A stretch of 64,000 nucleotides of DNA from Paraspadella gotoi (lineage: Eukaryota > Chaetognatha): contig CM119263.1 of assembly GCA_051294375.1 (NCBI GenBank), positions 3,249,232-3,313,231 of the forward strand. Direction: 5' to 3'. Both the position numbers and the translations under genes were made by a program. Below the pieces are notes generated by a model, which saw nothing but the letters and a program-made list of their open reading frames with translations, ran no database searches and had not been told where the DNA came from. Position 1 is the stretch's first letter; the number at the start of each line of letters is the position of its first letter. Positions 12,701 through 24,500 of this stretch are shown here, one piece after another.

Positions 12701-15592
12701 CTACAATGACAATGTTGGGTTTTTTGGATATCGAACAATTGTGTGATTTGTTAAAACGGAAGTTCATGTTGTGGAAGAAACAAAACCACGACACCGATGT
12801 CACAGCATGTATTTTGTTTTTCCACTTTTTTCACGTTCCTTTTTATTTGTTTAGTTTCTAAACTTATAATTATTTAGGTTTCATATCTTTTTCGCTTTTT
12901 TCCTATTTTCTCGATTAAAAAAATGTTCATCTCAATAAGATCGATATGGAGATAAAGATCGAGGTTTAAGAACCTCATTGAAACCAGGTACAGTAGTTTT
13001 CTTTTTTATCGGATGCGACCCGACCTTAGCTCCGCTCTAAAGAAACGCCTCTGTGTTATTTTCAGCGGGAAGAAGGATATTACCAGGTTTTATCAGATTG
13101 CGGACTGCGGTGGATTTTTTCCGTTTACCTTTGCTACAAAAGTTACCCTAGGAATTAAGCTTTCCCATTTCTTTTTACGAGTGCTGTTATCTTAAACGCG
13201 TCATTTACAGTCAATTACTTATTATACGCTTCTCATTATTAAATTGGGTCGACGAGCTAATAATATAAATTCGAACGCTCTATTTGAGTTTGTATCTTTG
13301 CTGTCTTAATTACGGACCGGATCGCTTTTCTACTGCTAAGCGAAAAAAAAAATATGTACGTACTTTATTATCCTAAAAGGAGTTTGGCTAATTTTTAAAT
13401 CGCATTCAGTCGTTCAGCGTTGGTCCGTAAAAACAAATTTATATTATTGGCTTGGTCGGAAATTTGGTGATCTTGTTGTGTCCGAGTGTTTGATGAGTTA
13501 TTTCAAGGTAAAGCCGCCCAATTACTGACCAATGACCATTGCATCTTCCTCTCCTTTCACCAGATGGCACCGAAATCGTTGAGGTAACGACGGCGGTGAT
13601 CGCGGGCCCGCCCGACACGGACGCCTCGATCGCAGGTGGGGAAGGAGGCGTGGTCGTCGTCACGGGCGCCGGGGATGCGCGTCTCAACGGCGATCACGAC
13701 GAGCATGCTCCCGTAGTGTCCTCACCCGGTATGTTTAACGGCCCCGCATGCGAACGAAAGTGAAAGTCTCGAGCGAAAAGAAGCTCAAAAAAAAAAAAGA
13801 AAAAAAAGAAATGAAATCGAATCCAAATTTAAGTTAATTTTTTTTGGTTGCTTTGGCTTCTTTGGCTTTCACTTTGTTACTCACAATAATTTTGTCATTA
13901 AACGACTCACTTTGTTTATAAGCATTTTTTATTTTAATTAGACTTTGGAGTGATACCAATTAAGATAGATGCTACTTTGCGTCACTTAAGTATTTAAACT
14001 AAGTTTTAATGTTTGTCAACGATATTTTCATTGTTGAAACTTGAATGAAATAAGCATGATTTGTTTGGTTAACACATCGCAATGCACGATAAGTATGGAA
14101 AAATAATAATATTTTAATATTTACGTCTGTTTTGAGATTAAACTTTATCACGAGCAGTATTCAAAAGTTTCATATTTTTTTTTGCGCTGAGATATAAATT
14201 TTCTCAACTTTTGGTTCATAATAGCACGTGATTTTTGTTTCCCCCATCCATCCCTCACCCCCTCAAAAAACCGCATTATTGCTCCGTTGTTTTTTCCGTC
14301 CGCGCGTTGAAAATCTAAACCGCTAAAGGTAAAAAAGGCAAAGCGTCTTTAAACGTGGAGGAGCATCCCTCTGTGATAAGGTCTTCTTCCTATCGACAGT
14401 CCACTGCCGGCGACTCTCGCGAAGGTGATGGTTCAGAGACACGAATTTCCAATAAACTCCAATAGATTATAATTAATTGGCCCATAAAACGAAACAAAAA
14501 ATCCCTCATGTTTTGGTGCCAGGTTGATTTGATTTCAATTATACCCACCACTATTCCCGTTAGAGAAACCCTCCCATAACCCCGTAAACCGCCGTCATAA
14601 CCTTGGTCGAGCTTCGGTTTACCCGTTTTAATGTTGTTCGGTGTCCATGTATTCATTGTACTCCAGATCCAGAGAGAGACCCTGTAGCTATTCAACGTTC
14701 CAAATCGGCACGATCGTCTTTCTTCGGTCGAAAGAAAGGTATCATAGTCGCGACTCCTCACTTTCGCCAATTTAAAAAAACCGCACTTCGCTCTCTCCGA
14801 CTCGATTATTTCCGACACTACACTTTCCTCATGTCCAGTTTCTTCACCATCTCCAATTGAGTAAAAGATTTTCTGTCATGCGACTGTTACAATACTTTGC
14901 TCTCTACATTACTGTAGTTGAACCTGTGACAACTATTTTTAGTCTAGGGACAGTGGGACACAGACCCATCGATTTTTTACTATTTCCTGATATCCGAGGC
15001 CCCACAATTTTTTTTTAATTCACCCTTACCCTCTTTTTTTCTGCACCGTATATTAATGACCTATTTTCTGTACACCTTTTGCTATATTATGTAATATGCT
15101 TCTTTAACTAAGATTCTCTTTTATGATTAACAATGTTAATTATTTAAACTATTTGACTTTTCTGTTTAGCACAACCAGCGTCTCCAGCAAAATCGGTGAC
15201 GTCGACGCACAGCGAAGCAGAAGTGAGTTCGAATGTCGATCACAATTAATTTTTTAGCAGGTTTAATTTCGTTCATTTGCATGTCTCAATTAATAATATT
15301 GTTTGTATTATTTTCTATTCAGTTGGATCAAACTCCGTCCTCGCCATCCAAAGGAGAATCCTCTGCGACATCTGGAGATAAAGACAAGAAGAAGAAGAAA
15401 TTTAGGTAAGATATTTTGTATTTGACTCGGTGTAAAATTAGATCATTTATATCCTAACAAGATTATCTCCTTTACCAAAGGGCTCCATCTTTTCTCAAAA
15501 CGAAAAAGAAGGAAAAGAGCGGAAAAGGAAAGCACAGTGAAGGCGACTCTTCTATCGAGGAGAAAAAGGACAAAGAGAAGGCGGCACAGTGA
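6785..15592 (+). CDS. ADD: adducin (spectrin-actin capping/bridging protein), 19 core exons
   Basis: Adducin caps actin fast-growing ends and recruits spectrin at the plasma membrane. Exons: 6785-6989, 7281-7427, 7491-7684, 7919-8067, 8358-8478, 8593-8697, 10395-10512, 10572-10723, 10894-11034, 11122-11238, 11314-11438, 11588-11792, 12131-12215, 13564-13728, 14329-14424, 14667-14738, 15170-15222, 15323-15405, 15481-15592; 814 codons plus stop. Residues about 100-330 are the class II aldolase-like head ([20 protein letters not shown], then [19 protein letters not shown], then [20 protein letters not shown]). A neck follows ([20 protein letters not shown]), then a variable tail. The last 40 residues are the Lys-rich MARCKS-related domain ([19 protein letters not shown]), the calmodulin-binding and PKC site of vertebrate adducins. 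The start ATG opens the conserved N-terminal frame after an upstream T-rich stretch; an earlier non-coding exon is possible. The tail carries extra phase-matched exons, listed separately. The sixth intron hosts an antisense gene. Confidence 0.95.
8876..9786 (-). CDS. secreted DUF4174 (CCDC80/SRPX-type) domain protein, nested in adducin intron
   Basis: Complete four-exon gene on the strand opposite adducin, wholly inside its sixth intron (8698-10394). Exons: 9786-9601, 9493-9318, 9249-9111, 9043-8876; 222 codons plus stop, all junctions in frame. Residues about 27-41 are a hydrophobic, signal-peptide-like segment ([15 protein letters not shown]) after a long polar, Thr-rich start. Then comes [20 protein letters not shown], which resembles the RRLLIISAP..D..Y..Q opening of the DUF4174 (P-DUDES, thioredoxin-like) domain in CCDC80 and SRPX proteins. 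The domain appears to continue through [15 protein letters not shown] and [16 protein letters not shown], as in the family's core strands. The C-terminus is short, with one Cys. Family members are extracellular matrix or secreted proteins; the biochemical role is unknown. Family assignment is by eye. A start further upstream, through another exon, is not excluded. Confidence 0.72.
9082..9104. repeat. short (CT)n tract in intron of the nested gene
   Basis: About 23 bp of TC repeats just inside the donor side of the third intron of the nested minus-strand gene. Confidence 0.9.
12344..12394 (+). other. candidate alternative adducin exon, 51 nt
   Basis: Flanked by AAAAACAG and GTAATT. Its length is a multiple of three and both borders are phase 1, the same as the neighbouring core exons, so it can be included or skipped without a frameshift. 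It would add [17 protein letters not shown] after the exon ending at 12215. Inclusion is inferred, not shown. Confidence 0.55.
12940..12987 (+). other. candidate alternative adducin exon, 48 nt
   Basis: Flanked by CTCAATAAG and GTACAG, with phase 1 at both borders and length divisible by three. It would add [16 protein letters not shown], a charged tail-like segment. A further possible 21-nt micro-exon of the same phase lies at 13066-13086 behind a strong TTATTTTCAG acceptor, but its donor (GTTTTA) is weak. Confidence 0.45.
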
Positions 15593-18505
15593 TCGTAGCG
15601 ACGCCAAATTTCGTCGCCGCTTCCGGTCAGAATTGCAAAACCGACGCGCTTTTTTTTTTAAACGGACCGGCGCGCACCTGTGCGTCTAGGATTTCGTTTC
15701 GCGAATTTGGTTTGAGGAACTGTTCCAAGATTGGTATGCGACTTATAATCGTTTTAAAATGGGTCTTAAGGACAAAACCGAAGATCATGAGTGGCGCTGT
15801 AAGGTTCATTGATCGCAAGTTTTTTTTTTTTTTTTTTTTTTTGTATTAGACGATTTCTTTTTTCTCAGTTTTTTTTATTTAAACTCGTGTCTTTCTCCCC
15901 CGGTTTTTTTTTTCATTTTGTTCTTTTGTTTTCTAATTTTCGGAAGAAAGAAATTGAAGTCCTAAATATCTTCCTTCGATTGCATTTTTGAATCTTCCCG
16001 TCGCGTTGATGATTTGGGATTTGGGAAATTAGAATTAGAATGATGTCGAGATGCGGTTAATCTGAAACTTGAAGGACACCAAGCTTGTCGTTAGATTGGC
16101 TCTTTGTTTTTAATAGTTTAGATTCATAGAATTTGTACCTTTTGTCCAATTGTATAGTCAATTTTGGCCGCCTGATTTTTTTTATCAACGAGTTTAAATC
16201 ATATCAAGTATGATTGGAAGGTTTTTAAAATTTTTAAGAAATTATCCGATATCAATTTTTTTTCTCAAGGCTGTTTTTGATACACTTAACAATTGCGAAT
16301 AACCAAAGCTGCATAGATTACTACTACCAAATTATTTTTTCATTCGTGCAATAAGTCTGATTAAACCGGCAGACTGTAACTCCCTATATTTATAATAGGA
16401 AGGAAATGTAAAACGCTTTCCAGTGATCAATAGTCCATCCGCTTTATTTTCGTTCGTCGCATGTGTAGTTTCCTCCCGAAAACGGGATAATATTTTCTTT
16501 GTCTTTCTCAGAACAAAGCATGGAAATTAACCAAAAGAGGAAGAGAGAGCGACATGTAAAAACTAGTCTTGGTGATTCATAGCGTAGGAATATGTTATCA
16601 AATAAATGCATATAATAATAAACCCTTCGTTGCTCGCTTAAAGTGAAAAAAAAAATCACTTAAATTTCATCCATAAAAAAATAATGATTCGGGTTTCACT
16701 GCATTTTCATGTCTTTTAAAAAAGATTACTCCCACCTACGCGTTGCTTCGTCTAAATTTATTCTGCCTATAATAATGGCTGTTGCACTGTATTTATTTAT
16801 AAATTTTAAATCCTGGTCTTATTTAGTAAATCTATTATTTGAGCTACATTTGGAATAAACAAGGGCTTTCGAATAGTGGTCAGAATGGTAGTGAGAATTA
16901 ACTTTTTTTAAATTATTCTTATGTTACTTAAAAAATAAATACATTGACCGTTATACTATAGATATTAACCGTAAAATTTTTTTATCGAAAATGAACTACG
17001 ATCTTAATTCAAAATTATTTTTCGCTCTCGTTCAGTGATATAATCGAGCTTTTCAAAAATACTTTTTGTACATTCTAGAAGTATTCCTAAATTTTTTTTC
17101 CTTTTCTTTTTGAATTAAAAACTTCTTAAAAAGTCGCCTTCAAAGTACGATTGGCTGCGTATAAAAACTGCACGGGTTCACATTTCGCTTAACGACTAAG
17201 GTTTGTCATCACCGATCATTTTATTATTATTAAATTTGAATCATAAAGGGCGAGAGCTTGTCTTTACAACGGATAGGATGAGTAATATCTCCTGTCAGTT
17301 TGCCTAAAAACTTGAGTCCTGCTTTTCTTCCAAGAGTCAGAAACGTAACGAATCGTACTTAATACTTTTACATGAGTGTTGCTTCGTCCTTCGTGTATTT
17401 TTTCATTTTTAACGCTTAATTCTTTTGTTGAATTGCAAGCTGTTAACTTTTCCTGGCATTATAAAATTAATGATCCTTTCAATCATAGATTTTTTTCCCT
17501 TGTAATTCACAACTTTTTTTTGTTGAGACATTAAATTGATTAATTTTAAACAGAATACTAATTTCTGAATTTTTCGTTGAATTTTATCATGTGTACCATT
17601 TGCTTCAGTGGAATGTTTAATTAAATCCGACGTCCTCAAACTGTCATTTTGCGGACTATTACTTCTACTTTGGGATTATTTACTTATTTAAAACATTCGG
17701 AACAGTCCAGACTCTAGATACACTTAATTCCAAGATGAACTATTTAGCTATTTTCTGCCTTTATACCTCTGATACATCGTTTTAGAAAACCGACCAAAAA
17801 TAAAGTGGACAATTGATTCAGGAGGCCAATTTTAATGACAATACTGACAAAAGTCGATACAATTCCGAACTAAATAAAAGAAATCTTGACTAAATTAGTA
17901 AATATAAAAAACGAAAAAGAAATTGCGACGAAAGAAAAAAAGACGGTGACTCTAGAGAATTACGAGAACCAATTCGTGGACATTAATTAACTCGTGGATG
18001 AGAAAAACACCATCGAGACTAGACAGAAAAAAATAGGGAGGGGGGAAGGTTTAACACAAACGGGAGAATTCCTAGGATATTGTATTTTAACTTACATAAT
18101 CGATATTTAACTCTGTCCTCGTTTACTTATTAACTTATTATTGAAGTCTTTATATCCTTATTTCATAAGCGTACTTGTTTACTCTAACTTGTGTACTCTA
18201 AAAACAAGTCGAGTTCAACCAAGTGAGGTCCAAAAGCAAAATATCGCCGAATTAAAGAAGAAAATGATTGTACTGTGTGCGTCATCATCTCTGTCGGTAT
18301 CGAACGCAGCGAAGGTCAGAGACGCGTGGCGCCGCGGATCGATCGAACGGAAGAGTTGGCTGCGGCATGATGCTGCTGCTGTTGCTGCGGAGTTGGCGAG
18401 GGTCGGTTGGGAAGTGGCTGTGGGATTGGGGATGGGTGGCCACCGAACGGCTTCGCGATCGGCGAGGGGCGTTTCGGAAGCGGCGGCGGCTGCTGAAGTT
18501 GCGAA
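15593..18505. other. adducin 3' UTR and intergenic region between converging genes
   Basis: AT-rich, with no exon I can support. It contains a 22-bp T-run near 15820-15842 and several AATAAA signals (for example at 16601), any of which could end the adducin transcript. The p190 RhoGAP gene converges from the right, so its 3' UTR also lies here. Confidence 0.6.
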
Positions 18506-21500
18506 TCAAGCTGATGCTGCTGCGGAGGCGGCGATATGCGAATGCCCGTCGCTGTGGGGGAAGTCTGAAACGCTGGCGAAAGTTTGGCGGCCGGCGGGGG
18601 TGGCGGGGGTTGCGTCGGCGGGGCGGTGGTATGTTTGGCGGGAAACGAAGGAGCGGCGTCCACGGGAGACGCCTCCGTAAACCGTGGACGTGGACGCGGG
18701 CGAGAGGAGACGCGGCGTTGCGCCGCCGTCTCCGTCGCTCCACGACGCCGTCTCTTCGTGCGACGTTCCAGCTGAGGCGGCCGGGAGGTCCGGGTCTTCG
18801 GGGCCGTTTCCCGCCGCCGCCACTGCCTCGTCGCGGGGTGGCGGCGGCGGAGGCGGCTCGTGCTGCGCTACGAGCGACTGAAGCTGCGCGGCGGGAATTC
18901 CAAAGAGAGCGGAGCATCCCTCGATCATCCCTTGGACAATCTGTTCCAGAAGACGAGTCGAGGCCGCCATAGATTCGAACGACGTGAATGTCGGGCGGAG
19001 GAGAGTCGGCCACCTGGAGGAGGAAAAATAAATGACGAGATAATATGAATGTATAAAACATCAATGATGACGTCGTGAGTTATATTATTTGACAGTGATA
19101 AGCGCAGGATTTAAAAAGGGACATGTGCTTGAGGTTAACTTTTCAGGATCGATTTCAATATGGCGCATTGGCAGTTAACTTTTTAATCTCACTCAAATTT
19201 TACCGAGGTTTATTATTCTTAAAATAAACCGCAAAGCAACGGTGGCTCCTTACCAGACGATGGCTAGGTTCTTGGAGTCCATGTTGTTAAGGTTGCGGTA
19301 AGACTGAATGACGAAAAGGTGCTGCATGAGATACTTTAAGATGGCGAGGTTTGCTTCCGGAAGGTGATTGAGGACACGTTTGAGGTTGGCTTGTCGAAGT
19401 TGGGGATCGGGGACCTTAAGAGTGAAATAAAAATTACCATTAATACTAAATATACTTAGTTTTACTTACTGTCTTCGACAATGTCGTTTTTCAGCGAAAA
19501 AATGCATAGTAAATTAACAGCAATTAAGAATACAATGATTATCATTATGTAATCGGCAGTAAACTTGAAGAGAGTGAAAAATACCTGGTAATTATTAGCA
19601 CCATTAAATTTTGCCTCTTTAAACTTACCCTCTCTCCTAAACTCACTTTGTATGCCTCTAAGAGATGATCGTAGAGCGAAGAAGGAATAAGCGGTTCGGC
19701 CAAATCGTTGAAGAAACCCTTGAGCGCGGTGGCGATGGCGTTGACCGGGATATCCAGGTCTGGAGGCGGGAAGACCGAGTCTGGGCCGAACGGGGTCGCG
19801 CCGACTGGCGTGGTATCGGGGTCGGCGTGGCAACGCTTCACCAGCTCGTCCACTTGCGCCTTGAAGTTTGATTGATAGGGTGTTATTTCATTGATTGACC
19901 TAACTTAGATTTGAATTAATTGATTAGATTGACTTGTTATGATTGATGACCAATTCGATTGATTTTTATGATTTTATCGGTTGTCTTTTATATTTTTAAT
20001 CGAAAGATATCGATAAAAAGTTAAAGTTTTGTGATACCTTGTTTCCGGGAACCCTGTAAATTCCCTCGACGTCGATTCCTTCCTTCAAAATGTGCAAGAC
20101 GCACTTCTCCACAAAGAGAGGAACATTTGGCACTGATTCGCTTTTGGCAAAATCTTCCAAAAGAGTTCCTGAAAACACCAAAGAGACGCGAGATAGAAAC
20201 AACAGGAATTAATTGTGCCTTTTTCTCTCTCGGAGAACAAACAAATAACAGTAACAGTGTATAATTCCCCTGCTGGACGGGGTAAACTTAGACAAACTTT
20301 GTCCAAATTTTTTGGATGTTAAATCGGCCAAAAGAGAGAGGGAACCCTCATTCTGAAATTGACATTTTTACCGAACAGGTGCAACAGTCAAATCCCCCGC
20401 CCTTTCCTTACCAGTCTGTCCGGGTAAGACGACACCAGCCCCTGCAGCTCCTTTCTTCTTCGCCAGCTTCTCTCTCTTCCTCGCCTTCTTCTCCTCTTCC
20501 CTCTGTCTCTTCTCCTCCTTCCGCCTCGCTTTCTCCTTGGGATCGCCCCTGCCCCTCGTGAACTTTTCTCTCCAAGTGGCGGTCCTGCCGGGCAGGTGAG
20601 TGGTGGGCAGAGCGGGCACGGCGGCGGGGTCGTCCCGACAGGGCATTGTCTCTCCGTCGGCGTTGTAAGGGCAGACGTCGGTGGAGGGGCCGAGAGAGCC
20701 GAGGGAGAAGGGGGGCATCTTTGGCCGCCAGGAGGAGGAGGAAGAGGAGGAGGACGCGGTAGCGGGGTCGGCGGCGGAAGAGGATTCCACGGTAGAGGTC
20801 GCTTTTCGACGGAAGGAGCGTTTCTTCGCCGGGCGAGATTTCTCTTCTGGAAATAAATAATGAAATTAATTAATTCAAATTTCAATAAATAACCGCGCAC
20901 TGGGCTTACGCTTCATCTCTGAACCCAGTGGTCTCGGGTTCTAGGCCTGGTCGGAACGGACTTTACAACAGAGTGATAGGCCGGTTAAACTCACCGCCGG
21001 ATCTGAAGTTACGGAAAGCAAGGCAACTGACGGAAAAATATCATTGGGCAAACTAACTGTGGGGGCTATTCACACCCTCAGTGAGGCACGGCGACCCCCT
21101 CTCCTCTCGGTCACTTCAAATCCTAAAAATAAGTCAGGGCGTCCCAAAAAAGTTTGAAGACAAACTATGTGAACACTTCTAACTGACACTAAGTGATAAA
21201 TTTTAAAAGTACATCCAGCCTGACCGAATTAAACAAAAAATAACCTCATCAATAATCAACCCTAAAAGCAAACGTAACTAAATCAAAAGCACGAAAAAAA
21301 ACAAACAAAAAAACAAAACGGATCGGCGCGGTTCTCTCCTAGCAACGAGAAAACAACCTCGACCCTCCCCGCCTCAACTCACTGTTTCTCCCGGCGCCGA
21401 CGGTCGATCTCGGGGTTGACCCTTCGGCCTCGTCGCCCGTCCCGGCGTCGGATCCTTCGGACGGTGAATGCGGGCGCGTCAGATTTGGCGGCGCCGGCGA

Positions 21501-24500
21501 GGACCGTTTCTCGTCGGCGCCGCGGCCGAGCGACGGGTGGGAATTACGGTGCCGATGCGCGGCGCGATTACGATTGCGGTTGGCGCCGCCAGCGAGGCGT
21601 TGCGGGTCGGGGAGGCGATCGTCGGAGGCGTTGGAGAAGCTTCGCGGTTTGGCGGCGTCGTCGGCGTCATCGTCCATGGGAACGTGACTGGCGTGCGTCG
21701 CGGGCGCAGCGTGACTCGCCTGGCGTGGCAGGCCCCTTCGTCGTTCGTAGGAGCTCCATTCTGTGTGGAAAAATGAGAGATGGTGGAGGTCAGGGGAAGA
21801 TTATGACCAATTGACCATGTATATTAGACAATTATAATTTAACCTAAACCAGCTATACCGAGAAGTTTTTAAACCTTTTAATGTCAGAAACCAAAAGTTT
21901 CTTGCGACTATTCGTCTTCCATAACAATAACTGACAGGGAAAAATTCGTTATTCATTTATCAACGAAGCTTATAATTCAATTGTTAATGTTATTTAATTT
22001 TTATTTCCTTCGAGCCTCGGGAGAATTTTTGGTGGGCATTTTCAATTGATTGCAAGTCTAAAACCGGTTGGCGTTCCCATTTATTTCTATCAACTCTCGC
22101 AGATCCATTGAATACGCTCTACACCGCCATAGACTGCAACCGTGGTAAATTAGGTTAGAGCGCTCCGCCACTCCTTAAAACATCCTCGAACTGTGACGCA
22201 CCTTTTGACAACAACAGCAACAACAACAACCGTTATCCTCATTGCCAACCTGATTCCGAGGATTCGTTGGTGGCATCGGCCAAGGGTGCGCTCGCCTTCC
22301 GCTGCCGATGCGGCGATTTCATCACGGCGTCGGCGACTTTCCCTGGCGTCGCGATCACCGCGTCCGCCACTTTGTCCATCTCGCGGCGAAAAGTGGAACG
22401 TATCCTATTTATTTTGCGCGGGAAAGAAAAAAAAGATCAATGAATATTGAGAAGAAAAAGCCAAACAAACATAAGAAACATAATTAGGACTATAATTTGT
22501 GCTATATTTACCGGACTTTCCAGTTCGTTACTCACCTATGCAGCTTTCCTTCGGGTAAGGCATCGTGGACTGAGGCGTAGTTGGAAGCGTCTTCGCCGTG
22601 GGCGGAAATCGCGTCTTTGACCTGTGAAACGAAAAAGAGGTTGTAAGAAGTTTCGCGGTTCTGTCTGCCTGCTGCAGTTCGACCTGCACCATCGTGTGGC
22701 TAACCTGAGCGTAATCGGTTCCAACCTCCAAACTCTCTGGCGTCGCTAACGGAGCCGTAGTGGATCTGTTATTCGAAAATCGTTAGATAGTTTTAATTCA
22801 ATAGTGAACACAAACAATAATAAATTAATAATTAAAATATAGAAGAAGTTTGAAATTTATAGAAAATCTTAGTTACTTTGGCGTGGCATAAATGCCCTGG
22901 TGCTGCTGCAGATGTTGCTGCAGATTTTGATGCTGCGGCGTTCCGTGAGGATGCGTCATCCGGTTAAGGGAAGACGATCTCGCCGCCATTTCGGCGCCGT
23001 CGGCAAAAGGAGCGCCAGACTGCGGCGTCATGTTCATTTTGGACAGGGTGTCGGTAACATGCATGTAAGCGGTCATGTTGAGTTTGCCTGCAAAAAAAGG
23101 TAAGAAGAAATGTATTTAGAGAGAAAGACGGGCAGACATAAAGACAAAAAGAATGACAGAAAGCAGAGAGACGGACAGAAAGCCTGACAGACCAGAACTC
23201 GCAGACCGACTAAGTCAGGTAGACAGACGGACAGAAAGACCTGATCAAAACGAACCGGGTTTAGGTGCGATCTTCGGTTTGTTATTTCCGGCGCCATCCA
23301 CGCGCGGCGTTCCCGGCGCGGTACAATCGAATCGAGGCGCCGCCGACGCCGGGAGGGAAGCGTAAAGATCGTTGTCGACCCAGGAGGAGGAAGAAGAAGA
23401 GGGGATGGGCGTGGAGGCCTGCGGCGAGGGCTCCACCCCGAGCATCGGCGACGACGACGAGGAAGTGGGAGTGCCTTGCCAGAAGTTCTGTTGTTGAAGG
23501 CGGTTGTCGACGCGGGGCTTGGAGGAGGAAGAGGAAGAGGAGGCGCCGAAGGAGGAGAGGGATGGAGGAGGTGGAGTTTGTTCATAGAGTTCGTTGTCGA
23601 TCTGGAGAAAGTTAAGGAAAAAAAAGATTTAAAACTGAAACGAAAATTAGATTATTTAAAAGAGGACCCAGGAATGATGGTCATTCGCACGGAAAAGTAA
23701 AACTGAGGCAGCTTTAAGTCTTGCTGCCACAAAACAAAATATTCGCAGGTCCAAGCTGCTTGAATCTTGAAACGTTTTCAAAGGATAAAAAATAAACTCA
23801 GCATTTGTGTTCAATTTCGGACAACATTTTTTTAATAATCGTGAGTTGACAAAAAAGACTTATCTTGGAGAATAAACCGGTTTTTAGAGGTTAAAAATAT
23901 TTTTTTCCTAATCAGTCCTGATAAGCAGAAAATACGTAATCGTATGTAACGCTTTTTGTTTTGTAACTGCCGAGGTAAATATTTGATGACAACTGAATTG
24001 AATGTAACATCAAAACCGAATGAAGATGAAGATTGCATGGCTTCGAGTATTTGAATATACCCTGTCCTATCCTTGTTTTTCCATCGTAAATTGTTTTGTT
24101 ATTGTTCGTTTAAATTCACCTGAAAGTTGGGAGACGCCCTGACGCCAGCGTAACTCCACCTAGCGGCGCTTCCATAGGCGTCGCCACTCCCACTCCCGCC
24201 CATGTTCCGCGGGAGACTCCCCCCATTGTACGAGGGCGTAGGCGATGTCCCTCCGCTGCCGCCCGACAGTTGAGACGTGTCGGGCGGCGGTTTGAGTCCG
24301 CGGTCCAACGTCCGTTCGGGAGTTGACGAGTGACACTCGCCGTCCGTCGACGACGCCCCGCTCGCGTACATCCTTTGCATCTCCGTCGCCTCCTGGTAAA
24401 ACGGAAAGAAATTTGAAAAAAGGATTTTTACAATAGAATCGATACGCAAATAGAAACAACTTGGAATGTTATTGTTAATAAGGATAAAATACATTAAGTT

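Noticed and set aside
13066-13086. 21-nt adducin micro-exon
   Set aside because: The acceptor is good and the phase fits, but the donor GTTTTA is weak and seven codons give no independent support; mentioned only as a possibility.
18268-18972. Arg-rich 234-codon plus-strand frame, and the 259-codon minus frame over the same DNA
   Set aside because: Both are shadows of the GC-rich last exon of p190 RhoGAP, whose frame continues the RhoGAP domain.
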